Source of the DNA: Yamagishiella unicocca
Taxonomy: Eukaryota; Chlorophyta; Chlorophyceae; Chlamydomonadales; Volvocaceae
Direction of reading: 5' to 3'
Length of the DNA: 64,000 bases
Assembly (NCBI GenBank): GCA_003116995.1
Contig: BDSL01000086.1
Coordinates: 124,001 to 188,000 of the forward strand
Shown here: piece by piece, positions 12,979 through 23,189 of the stretch
Layout of the letters: each line of letters starts with the position of its first letter
How positions within the stretch are numbered: position 1 is the first letter of the stretch
Position numbers and translations under genes: made by a program
Notes under the pieces: model-generated
Database searches by the model: none
Told to the model about the DNA's origin: nothing
The model's input: the letters and a program-made list of their open reading frames with translations, nothing else

Positions 12979-14584
12979 GTTTTAAAAGCATTTAAATCTA
13001 GGCATTGGTTATAGGAATGTGCCCGAGCGTTCCATTCGTTCTTGATGGTCGGCGACTACGTCCTACCCAGAAGCTGCATCCGGCCATGCTGACACAGTTG
13101 CAACCGCCCAGTGCAACTCTCATTCCGATCCCTACCTGCGCGCCGAAGCCCTTGCCCCCCTTGGCACCGCCATGCGCCGCCCGGTGCATAGGTGGTAATC
13201 CTTCGCATGCCTTAGCGTAGCATGTTATGTTGCGTAGCATGTTGAGTTTTGTGAGTTAAGCATACACACATGCACGCTAGCAGGTGTGCAAATATATGGT
13301 GCGCAAGTATGCGTTGTCATTTAGCATGTTTGTTAAGCATGTTTTATTAAGTGCCCGGATGCGGGCTCCATGCATGATGGAATGCACCGTAAGGCAACTA
13401 AGGCTCAGGACCAATGAACCACGATCGAAACAGAGAAACAACATGGAAGGAACAGAAATTCAAAATGAGCTCTCATTGTTTTTTTTAACAGTGACAGAAC
13501 GTTCCACTTGGCCAAAACTCGCTTAGCATACAATGCCGGAGCACGATGTGAGGAATATGTGATGAAACAAACGGCGCGCCTTTCAGCTATTGAAAATGGT
13601 TCGTCTTTCGGCCACGAGGGACATTTGCTTAGCTTTGCAGATGCTTTTGTCATGGCATTTACCCTGCTGAGCACCTCATGAGGATTCATTCGTGTCGATC
13701 ACCGGCTTCGATTATAGCAATAACGTTTTTAAATTTTTGAAGTCGTTGGAAGTACTAACGTCCCAGTGCAGAGAGTTCAGAGTCCATTCTAATCGTTTAC
13801 AAAGGCATTGCACAGATATTACAGTTTATATGCCTGCCCATCGTGCTGAAGTTCCCTTTGCTGGCCGGCTTTTGGGGCCTGTTTTCGCGACGGGGTGGTG
13901 CCCGGGGGTTCCCGTTCACAGCCCGTCGGTCCGGGCTGGGTGGTCCCACCGTTTTTCCGGCGCTGAAGCTTGGGGTGCCTGCGTGTGTTGTTGTTTCTTG
14001 TCAGGGCCCCTCCCTCTTGAGCGCGGCGGGGTTTCCTGTTTTTCCCGGTGCCTATCCTTATGAGGCGTCTACTGACTGCTAGCGCTGGCTTGTCGTACGG
14101 TGAGATCTCGCATGTCGGTGTAGGTTGCCCCGCGTGTTTTGGGTATGCCCGTCGTTTCTGTGCCTTTCGAGCCTTTCCTGTGCCCTTCGGGCCGTCCGCT
14201 GGGTTCAGCCCCGGCCCTCAAATGGTGAGGCCACGGGCATGGGCCCCTCTTCTTTTCCTGGGTTCACCCTGGCTTAAGGACACTTCAATACTTATTGCAA
14301 ATATTGTTTTTCTGTAATACTGCATGTGCAATCGATACGAGTCAAAGCGCATGGTGGCTTGTTGCGCTGCACATCACCCCCCGGTATTGGCCGACCGCTA
14401 ATTCTTAGCAGTTAATAATAATGTATTTGCGCCTTATAATATACAGGCATTTGCATGTGAATGGCGGTCCGACATGGGTGCCGTAATGTACAGCAGCACA
14501 GTTGAACGGGCAATGTAATTTAGTGTCTTATAGCATTAAGTAGTCGCACTGGTTATAAACAAGCACACCGTTTATTTGCACGGG
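12979..14584. other. Intergenic spacer between tRNA-His and the SnRK2-like gene
   Basis: Relatively AT-rich sequence with several AGCATGTT-type short repeats (13200-13340). It contains the dispersed repeat copy at 13840-14290, annotated separately. No ORF here looks like a gene. Confidence 0.5.
13840..14290. repeat. Dispersed repeat, copy A
   Basis: From the run CGTGCTGAAGTTCCCTTTGC onward this stretch matches 47083-47430 in collinear order. Shared blocks include CTGGCCGGCTTTT, CAGCCCGTCGGTCCG, GAGCGCGGCGGGGTT (GGGCGCGGCGGGGTT in copy B), CGTACGGTGAG and GGCTT..GGACACT. Copy A lacks an insert of about 90 bp seen in copy B. It looks like two diverged fragments of one transposable element; the type is unknown. 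Confidence 0.75.
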
Positions 14585-15942
14585 ATGAACTTGCGAGTTA
14601 CCGAGACTGTGCTCGGCTGGGGCCGCAGCAGTACTGTGCGTCTTGGCCGATATCTGCTGGAGCCGCCGAAGGAAGGCGAAACAAGTAGCACTGAACGCTT
14701 GTGTGCAGTGAAGCTGTTACATAGCTCTTGGTGGTGAGTCATTTCAGCTAGCTGCACGCAAGCAAACTCTTGTGATGCTACGTTTGCAGCGCCTACATCA
14801 TACCTCACGCGCCGTCTGACCTGGACGGATTGAAACATTTTGCCGCCTTTGCATATATGTTACCAGCTATGAACACAAGGAGAGGGTAACGCGTGAAATA
14901 GCGTGCCACATTGCGCTCAGTGCTTTTCGTCACCCATTCATCGTGCGGATGTTGGACGTGGAGTTACTACCAACGGGACTGTTGGCGCTCGTGATGGAAT
15001 TCAAAGAGGTGAGATGTATTGGGTTCTGGCATGGAATCGGGCAAGCAAGGTGCGTTCGACGCGTCCAGCATGCATGCTGATAAGTCGCCTGCCTCGCTTG
15101 CTCGTGACCTGCCTGCTCCTGCATCCAGCCAGTCAAGCGCTTCACTTCGTCTCTGTATGGCCTGTAGATAGAATTCACCCTCGCTTCTTGCCCCGCCGTC
15201 TGTCTCTAAAGTTTTCTGCCTCGCTCGCTCGCTTTCGTTCCCCATTTGGAAAAACAACTAAGCTTTTTACCATTGTTGGTAAAAAGCTAGTGTTATTTTT
15301 TCTGTTTCGAAAGTTTTCCTCGCTCCCTCCCCCTCCCTCCCGCCCTCCCTCCCTCCTCCCTATCTATGAACCCCCCAGGGGTTCCAGACACTCGATAAGC
15401 TCCAGGAGTCTCACGGGGGGTACGTCTTGCGTAATTTGATAGGCTGGTTAATTGATTGTTTGGCCGCCGCATCTATCTGTCGCACATACCTAACATTTAT
15501 CGCACATGCATATGCATGTATCGTGTGTATCGTGTATGTGTATGTGCGCACGGCGCATACACGCACGCAGGCGGCTTCCCCAGTCTGTAGCACGGCAGCT
15601 GTTCCAGCAGCTCATGATTGCGCTCGAGTTCTGCCATCGCCAGGGCCTCTCTAATCGGGTACGTGCGCGCTTAAATGGGCGCGCTCGCTAGCTACGCACG
15701 CGACCAAGCAAGCAAGCAATTGCAAATAATAATCAAGCAAGCAAGTCCCAGCCAGCAGCCGCCCGCGGCGGGCTGGATATTATCTTGTTATTTAGCGTGT
15801 TTTCGTTGCGCCTTGCCTCGGGGCGGGCAGGAAATTATAACTCGCTCGTTTACCTTAGGTAGGGGTGTTCCGCCGAGGAATTATTGTATTGGCACGCATA
15901 TGAATGGAAAGTCTGCTGCCAGGACCTCTTTCTCCCTGCTGC

Positions 15943-16024
<82 letters not shown>

Positions 16025-18249
16025 CGCAGGACTGCAAGATCACGGACCTGCTCGTCCACGTGGGCGAAGTGAGGCTGCAAATGACGGGCTTTTCGGTCGC
16101 CAAGGACTCTGCTGCCAGGGACGCGGACAGCAGGTGCGTGATGATGTATGTGACACACAACATTGTTGGGTCAGGGCGGGACGCTACGGCGGAATGATAT
16201 GCACGTACGGCAGCCAACAAACTCTCTAGCTGCATACATACATACACCCGCCGGCAGTACAGTAGTGCCGTGTCCGATAGCACATATATACACAGCAGTA
16301 TGTAGCAGCAGAAGCAGCAGCGTATCTGATGATCGATCATCACAGTAGTAGTGTGGGATATCTATTAATAAGCCGCTCGACTATCCCACGCCCCACAAAT
16401 ATTTGCTTTTATTGCTTTATTTCATTCAGCCCCGCCGCCGCCATATGCATGGCATGCATGCATCCATCCGTCCCAGCCAAACACATACAGTCTGCTGTAT
16501 GTGCCTCATCACGCTATGCTGGTACGTATCCAACCCGGCACACCTATTTATCTATCCGCCGGCTCCTGCACCGCCCCGCCCCGGCCGCCCTTGCTTGGAC
16601 CCCCTGCTGTGCCGCCGCGCCACCCCCCGCGCGGGCCACCCGCAGCAGTCCTACGGCACAGGACGGCTCTGCGCTCTTTTCAGCACCAGGTAAGCCACCG
16701 CCACCGCCGCGCCCCGCCGGCCCGTGGCCAGCTCCCGCTTACTTATTACCGAGTGCTCCCGCCCGCCGTGCCCTACCTATCTACGCATGCACCTCCCTCG
16801 CTCTCTCTCTCTCTCGCTGGACGCCGAGCGATCGAAGAGGTGATCACGGGCAGCCACACGTCCCGCTACTCGGGCGCCAAGGCCGACGTCTGGTCCGCCG
16901 GCGTGGTGCTGTGCACATTGATGTTCGGCTGCCACCCGCACTTGTCGCCACTGGACCTGGACTCCGCGCCCGCAGACCAGATCCTGCAAGTCATGGTGAA
17001 CGCAACACAGGTAGGTGGATGCGTGCGTGGGTCCTGCCTGCAATTTGGATGGGTCGGTGTGGAATTTTAAGTAAGGGTTTCAGGTATATACTTAACCATC
17101 ACCACTATCACTAGCGCCACCTATCTACCTACCGCACCTTCCGTCACAACCACATTGCCGCGAAGAATGCTTCGTTCGTAGTTAAGGGTTGACGGCGGCA
17201 GTTTCTCACCAAAAATGGGGGACACCTCAGCCTGCCACGTCGGCAGCTGGGTCAGTCCGCAAAGGCAGCACCCTACGTACCTCTGCCGGCGCCGGACGCG
17301 TTTCGGCTGGAAGGCTGCCTCCCCCTGTAGTCCTTGCGGCATTGGGGCGTCTGCCAGCAGTTTGGTGTGTGTATATGTAAATGCCACAGCACGCAGCGCC
17401 CTGCTGTCTCCTGCTGCCTGCTGCGTGCTGCCTTACTTCGCTCGATTGCCGTTATGTATGCACGCACCTCCGTCCTAGCTATATATGACTTCGAGCGAAA
17501 CGCACAACGTACGGGTACATACACTCCCTTGCTTGCCGTCGCCTGCTGCTTATGCTGTATGTGCGTCACGTCGTCGGCGGTTTTTAACACTGTATGTTCG
17601 GGCAGCACGCAGGTAGACAGCAGCAGCAGGCAGCAAGGATTCATGCGTGTCTATATATATATATGCCGCCGTTCGTGCTTGCCCGTGCCTTGCAAGTAGC
17701 TAGTTACTTGCTGCCCCAGTCCCCGGCGGGCCGCCCCGCCGGTTGCTTGTATGTGTGGCTGGATGGGGTTAGTAGGCAGGCATATATACAGTTGATCATT
17801 CATCGCCACCAACCGCGCGCCCTACCTGCGTGCGTGCCGAGCGACCTACCTACCCTGCTGCGCTGCCGCTATCGCTAGCTGCTCATACGTATGTATATAC
17901 CGACGTGTTGCATGCTGCCCCGCCCCCGCGCGCGCGCCGGTCCCCGCTTTACTCGTCATCACCGCACATGCAGGGGCGTATCGTGGTACCTGCGGAGGAG
18001 GCGGACGCGCAGCGGGACGCGTTCCAGCTGATGGAGCTGATGCTGCAAGTGGACCCCGCCGCCCGCCTGGACTCGAGTGCGGTGCTGCAGCACCCCTGGG
18101 TGCGGGCCGGGCTGGCGCTGACGCCCGGCCTCACGGAGCTGAACGACAGCCTCCTGGCGGACTCGAAGCTGAGGGAGGAGAGCGTGCAGAAGGGCCAGCA
18201 GGCTAGGGAGCGGGTGGCGGCGATGCTGGAGTCCATGCGGGTTGCCTAG
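14585..18249 (+). CDS. SnRK2-like protein kinase homologue with degenerate DFG motif (probable pseudokinase)
   Basis: Nine exons, all in phase: 14585-14733, 14790-14885, 14921-15008, 15379-15419, 15571-15658, 16030-16133, 16646-16689, 16829-17010 and 17974-18249; 355 residues. The N-lobe has a glycine-loop-like VLGWGRSSTVRLGR and the beta-3 lysine in LCAVKLL. RHPFIVRMLDVELLP and CHRQGLSNRD match the plant/algal SnRK2 pattern. The catalytic loop reads NRDCKITD (Asp and Lys kept, metal-binding Asn replaced by Asp), the DFG position reads GFS, and the APE region is APAIEE. The C-lobe AKADVWSAGVVLCTLMFG and HPWVRAGL are well preserved. SnRK2 kinases phosphorylate Ser/Thr in stress and nutrient signalling; the altered metal-binding residues make normal catalysis doubtful. 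A short basic/acidic helical C-tail ends at the TAG. Confidence 0.85.
15945..16022 (+). repeat. (CTG)26 trinucleotide repeat ending at a splice acceptor
   Basis: Twenty-six uninterrupted CTG units sit in the SnRK2-like gene's intron and run directly into the acceptor CCCGCAG that opens the catalytic-loop exon at 16030. The repeat replaces the usual polypyrimidine tract. Confidence 0.97.
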
Positions 18250-20734
18250 CTAGCTAGGCCGCCGGTGCCCTAGCTAGATATTTATTCGATATGTAGCTAG
18301 GTGGCTAGCTAGGGTGCTTTCGGAGCGAGGCGGCTCAGGTGGCGGTTATTATTAGACGGCTCGCTCCGCGTAAAACCGTAAAAGCTCGTATCCTGGCAGC
18401 AGTGCGTGGGCAAGCAAGTGGCTGGCTGCTGCTGGCTCGGGGCTCGTTGGTGGAACGGAGGACGGACCCACCCATCGCTACCTGGGTCAGTAGTAATAAG
18501 TGACAGCAGATGTGCCCAGCCAGCAGGGGAGGTAGTGGGGCAGGTCACTCCCTGATGAGCTCACATGAGAAGTGGCTGGCGAGCAATCAAGGACGCCTTA
18601 CTTCGTTATTTGCCGTCTTCACCGCCGGCGCCGCACATGGCACAAGCAAGCAGCCACCATCGCCGTCCAGCAGGGAGAGGCCTTCACCGCCACCACCCCG
18701 AAATATAGACAGCAGGCCTTGCCGCCGTCGCCCCGGAATGTTGACAGGCCTTCGCCGCCTCCGCCCATCCAAGATAGAGGGAGGTAGGTAGGACAGGCCT
18801 TCGACTGCCGCCGCCCAAGCAAGCAAGAAGCGGAATGCCCATCCATATGCCCTACCTTCTGTACGTACGTCGAGATTATTGGGCTGGCGCCTAGTTAGGC
18901 TTGGCTAGAGGGAGCGTTGCACGGTATGGTAGGATGCTACTGCAGATAGGACGGAGGTCGTCCTGGATTCTAAAAAAGGTAGGGTAGGTAATCAAGCAAG
19001 TGTTGAGCAGGTCGATTCTTAGACGGCTGCAGTGTCAGGACAGACATACAGGCACTCGGGAGAACGAAGATTGCGTGGATGAATGGGAAGAAAACCCACC
19101 GGCGGCGGGGCGGACGGAGCCGGCAAAGCAAGGGCTGGTGCCTGTTTCTTCCGGGGTTATTATTGTTGGCTTTCTTCAGTTGATACGGGGGTAGGTGGTA
19201 CGGTGCTCAATTAGATAGCCAGTCGTGCGTGCGTGTACATGCAGTTGCAGAAAGCTTGAAACGCCATGAATCCGGAAGCCATGAAAGCTTGAAACGTCAT
19301 GGTGTAGTGTTTCATACTATATCTTGATCTAGCAACCGCTTGGTATTTCAACCGACAGTGGGGGGTCATCAGCGGTGATAGATACTGGATGCTTGTGCCT
19401 CGCTCGCTCAGTGACGCTAGCTGTGCTGGTAGTAGTGTGCGCCAAACAACGTGCGTATGACAACTAAAACTGTTAGTTGGCGTTGCCTGGGTTCATGCCT
19501 GCCTCATGTTCCTTGCTGGCACGCTGGTACGTACGTGCATACGTGTTACATATTCCGTAATTCTGTTTAATTTGGTTGACTGACAGAAACCTTAAGCGCT
19601 CAGTCCGGCGATTGTGATGGAGGGTGTGTGGCGCGCGGGCCGCGTGTGTGTGTGTGCGTGTGTGTGGATGGCCTGCCGGACGGGCGGTCGTACGTGCGGC
19701 TGCGTGCGTGGGTGTCAGTAATCGGCGGACCGACGGACAGGATACACAACAAGAACGAATGGAGGGTGGACTCGCTAATTGCTTGGACGCAGCCGGCCAG
19801 CGGAGGGTGGACGGCGGCGGCGCACAACAACGAGTGAGGGTGTCAGCAGTGGATGGCCCCCAGTCGTCTGGCCCCCAGCCTGGATTATTGTCCCGCTGCT
19901 GCTGGGTTCTCGCGGCTAGATCGATTTCAGGACAACGCACGCAAAGCAAGACAGCAGCGTCAGCAGTTGTAGTGCTGCCTTTTGGGTGGGTTGTTGTAAC
20001 GGTTACAGTGGGTGGGTGTCATTATGTGTCTAGCTATCTGCTGAGTTGAGTGCACGCCGTCCAGGCGTTCGCCAACTAACCACTCGGCTGCCAGCCGGAT
20101 GGCTAGGTTGATGCTTGATAGATAAGGAGGACACCCGCTACCGACCACGTCACCCCGCCCCCCGTCGCATGCGCATGATGCTAGTCGCGTACATGATTTG
20201 CAAGTGACGGCGGAGCGCTTGGGCTGACCCACTGGCTGGGTACATGGATGGCGGTAGCCTCCCGCGGCGCTGGTTGGTTTGTTAACAAGCAAACAAAATC
20301 TTGCTTGGTTTGCTGGTTTGTTGGTTGGTTATGTTTGCGCGCGGACGTGTCACTGGTTAGGTCCGCATTCGTTCGGCAAGGTAGGGTAACAGCCCCCTGC
20401 CCAGCTTGGGCATTTAATGTGTATGTCAGCCTCCGTGGGCACCTGAATCGTCACCTTGCGTCCCCATGAGCTTTGTCATGAACGGTTCGAAGCTCTTCCA
20501 TTTACAGCTGTCTTTTATAAGTCAAAAGCTCGCAACAGTCCATAATGGCTTTAGAAAAACCGCCCATAGTTGGTTGCTTGGCCTCAATTTGCCTCGACTG
20601 GTTACACGATACATTACCTACCTGGCAGCAGGGCACTCGTGCAGCGTGCGTGCGTGGTGTCCAGTGGCATGGGACCGCCTCCCCCTGCTGCTGATATGTG
20701 CCGTGCGCCCACAACTGGCTGTCACAACTACCTG
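18250..20734. other. Intergenic region with short simple repeats
   Basis: No gene found. The first part (18240-18310) is rich in TAGCTAG. 18600-18790 holds loose GCCTTCGCCGCC-type repeats. 19253-19303 carries a direct repeat around AAGCTTGAAACG. 20260-20330 is rich in GGTTTG. The ORFs are short and repetitive. Confidence 0.45.
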
Positions 20735-20742
20735 GCAGTAAC

Positions 20743-20775
<33 letters not shown>

Positions 20776-21317
20776 ATTACGCCGGCACTAGGCCTGGCAT
20801 GTTGTTAAGGGGGCGGGGCGGTGAGGGCATCAGTACACCCTATACACTCGCGCCACCAGTACCAATCCACCTCATATCGCTAAGGCCCACGCCACATTAT
20901 CGCTGTGGAACACGACCAGTTAGTGCAACTCGCCGGAGGCTGGTGCTCCTGCCACATTCCTAACTCATATTTGTATCAATTTTTGAGATTATAGCGCTCT
21001 CCGGAAACCGGTCTTCCGCCAGCTCCATGTCCAGCATGCCGCCATGCTTGGTGTACTTGAGTGTACTTGATGGTTGAGCCACCCGTAGGACGCACACGCT
21101 CCCGTCTCTGGCCTAAGCCCCAACACTTCATATTAGAGTTAGTCCTCCCTAACCACACCGATGGCTATTGGCTGCCCGCACCATCGGGATTGGCGGCAGG
21201 ATTCGATCCTGCATCTCCTGTGCCGCACCTTGTGGGAATTGCACCTGGGATCTCCGGCCACAAGGATTGGTTTTTTCGGGCTCTCCCAATTGAGCTACAC
21301 CGATGCAGTAACTGTTA
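20735..21317 (-). mobile_element. tRNA-derived SINE with 13-bp target-site duplications
   Basis: The direct repeats GCAGTAACTGTTA at 20735-20747 and 21305-21317 are identical and enclose 557 bp. On the minus strand the insert begins exactly at the first base of a tRNA-like head: ATCGGTG, TA, then D-arm GCTC..GAGC with an A box TAGCTCAATTGG. A B-box-like GGATCGAATCC with a perfect GCAGG/CCTGC stem follows about 90 bp later. The insert ends in an (AAT)n tail (20748-20774) that abuts the other duplication. Head, tail and flanking duplications together are diagnostic of a SINE mobilised by a LINE. There is no coding capacity. The spacing between A and B boxes is larger than in a tRNA, so the head is rearranged or composite. 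Confidence 0.85.
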
Positions 21318-21894
21318 CATTTGCCTACAGACACGTCCAGGCCAGATAGTAGGGCCACCGGTCACATCGCCTGAAGCTGGAGGGTTGTCTGGTGGCTTTT
21401 ATTGCGGCGGCGGGGGATTAAATTCCGTGGCCACTGCCCGCATATGAAAGGGCGACGTTTGTGGGGTTGCTGGGGAATTAAGCAACGGAGGCGCGTATCT
21501 GGTTACAGCAGCGGCAGAAGGTGATGAGGAGCAGCCGCGGGCGCCCGCGGACTGGCTCCTGCTGGATCGTCTTGGATTACTAACGACTGGGGCCCCACCT
21601 GCCGGGTAGATGCAGCAACAGCTCCGGCGCAACCCACCAACGAGGCTGCACGTGCGCGGGTCGTTGTAGTCGTTACGGCAGGACAGTGGGTTGTAGCAGA
21701 TTGTAGGCGCCGCCCTGCGGGGGCTGTCCGGGTGGGAGCTTCATTCACCTGCTGCTGGCTTCCTTCCATCCATCAAGTAGTCAGATGATGAGCGAGGCAG
21801 GTCGCAGCGGCAGAATGTAACCATCGAGCCGGTTATGGGAGAGTTTTCTATCTAGGCATGTCGCTCGCGGACGTTGGCTGGGACGTACTTCATG
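21318..21894. other. Intergenic spacer right of the SINE
   Basis: About 580 bp with no recognisable gene or repeat apart from short GC-rich ORFs on both strands. Confidence 0.4.
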
Positions 21895-22430
21895 CTACTT
21901 ATAAAAGTCTTCATACGTAAGGTTACAGTTCAAATAGTAGGTAACAGAGAATCCGTACATGACAACCTTGTCTTTATTATACTTTGAGCCTCGCATCACG
22001 GTCCATCCCGTGCTCGCGCCCAGTAGGAGGTCACCCTCCCCTACACCCCTACCTAACTCCATTCCAACCACACCCGGAGGCCGCAGCACTGCAGCCGCCA
22101 GCATCTTGATATCTGTGCTTAACGCGAGCATTGGTACGGCACTCGTGTACAGTACTACACCGGATAGAGCCGCACACCCAACCCCGCCTTGTTCGGCCTG
22201 CCTCTCTGCACCCAGCTCGACCCCCTCCCGAAATTGAGGGCCAGGGAGGCGGCCCTACCTGTCAGGACAAGAGTACGATACTCGCCTAGCGCCTCCAAGC
22301 GACCAAATAGCGAAATAGGACAAAACTTAATCGGAAAGGCCCGAGAGCCCTCCAAAACACGGACACCTGACGATATACCGGTAGCACCGTACAGCGTAAT
22401 GATGAGCGTAGGATGGGACCAAAAAGCCAT
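21895..22430 (-). CDS. Possible two-exon orphan gene, about 160 residues, unknown function
   Basis: Exons 22259-22430 and 21895-22205 join in phase across a 53-bp GT-AG intron. The product starts MAFWSHPTLIITLYGATG, is mildly hydrophobic, and ends in a segment containing YNKDKVVMYGFSVTYYLN. I recognise no family. Amino-acid composition looks protein-like rather than a GC shadow, yet codon use is unbiased and AT-richer than in the neighbouring housekeeping genes. A TATA-like TATATAAAC reads in the right direction at 22711-22719. The intron is short for this genome, so the model could be wrong. It could also be a decayed transposon gene. Confidence 0.35.
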
Positions 22431-22515
22431 ATCATAACAGCCATTCAAACCACAAACATGCACAAAAAGCCCGCAGCGCGACGTCACAGTCGACTGGGAT
22501 CTCACCTAGGGTACC

Positions 22516-22520
22516 TTACA
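22516..22520 (-). terminator. TGTAA (minus strand), candidate poly(A) signal of the amylase gene
   Basis: TTACA on plus reads TGTAA on minus, about 670 bp beyond the amylase stop codon. The stretch between would be the 3' UTR and includes the 18-bp repeats. The assignment rests on position alone. Confidence 0.3.
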
Positions 22521-22710
22521 ACAACTGCTGTGCGGTTGGCGACAACGGACTACTTCACGTAATGCACACGAATGTAACGCACGACAAGATACCGGAAACG
22601 ACAACACCCACGGGCGACACCGCCGCTGTCCAACCCACTTTCCAGCCACCAGCACACGCCCGAATTTTCATTTTATTTTTCGACCATCAGCCGGGCGGCC
22701 ACCAGACCGC

Positions 22711-22720
22711 GTTTATATAA
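22711..22720 (-). promoter_or_regulatory. TATA-box-like sequence
   Basis: Read on the minus strand the sequence is TTATATAAAC, a strong TATA match placed about 280 bp before the start codon of the orphan ORF. The core is nearly palindromic (TATATAAG on plus), so it could serve either direction. Confidence 0.35.
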
Positions 22721-23008
22721 GGGGGCCGACAGCTCCACAGGTGACTCCGCCAACGGCCGTACACAACAGTAGTGCTGTGAGTTCAGTGAATGCATCCAAA
22801 TGTCACTGCATACGGGATGCTGTGCACGGCATCCTGGCTAGCTGCCGCTGCCTCCAGTCTCTCGGGTTTCCTCGCTTTGCGGCGGGCCACAAGCGACAGC
22901 CCAACCGTCACGACCGCCGCTTTCCTGCTGCTGTACCTGCTGCTGTACCTGCTGTACCTGCTACTGCATCGATGCTCCTGCACTGGACGCAACGGACCGG
23001 CGCCGGAT

Positions 23009-23170
23009 CCTGCTGCTGCTCCTGCTGCTGCTGCAGTTCCTCCTGCTGCTGCTGCAGTTCCTCCTGCTGCTGCTGCAGTTCCTCCTGCTACTGCTGCTGC
23101 AGTTCCTCCTGCTGCTGCCGCAGTTCCTCCTGCTGCTGCCGCAGTTCCTCCTGCTGCTGCAGCTGCTGCG
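23009..23170. repeat. 18-bp CTG-rich tandem repeat beside the amylase stop codon
   Basis: Six to seven copies of CAGTTCCTCCTGCTGCTG with small variations begin about 20 bp downstream of the amylase stop, so they probably lie in its 3' UTR as the complementary CAGCAGCAGGAGGAACTG. Confidence 0.85.
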
Positions 23171-23189
23171 ACTATCGCGACAGCTGCGG

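Noticed and set aside
15855..16343. Minus-strand ORF with 32 consecutive Gln
   Set aside because: It is the complement of the intronic CTG repeat and overlaps a conserved kinase exon on the other strand.
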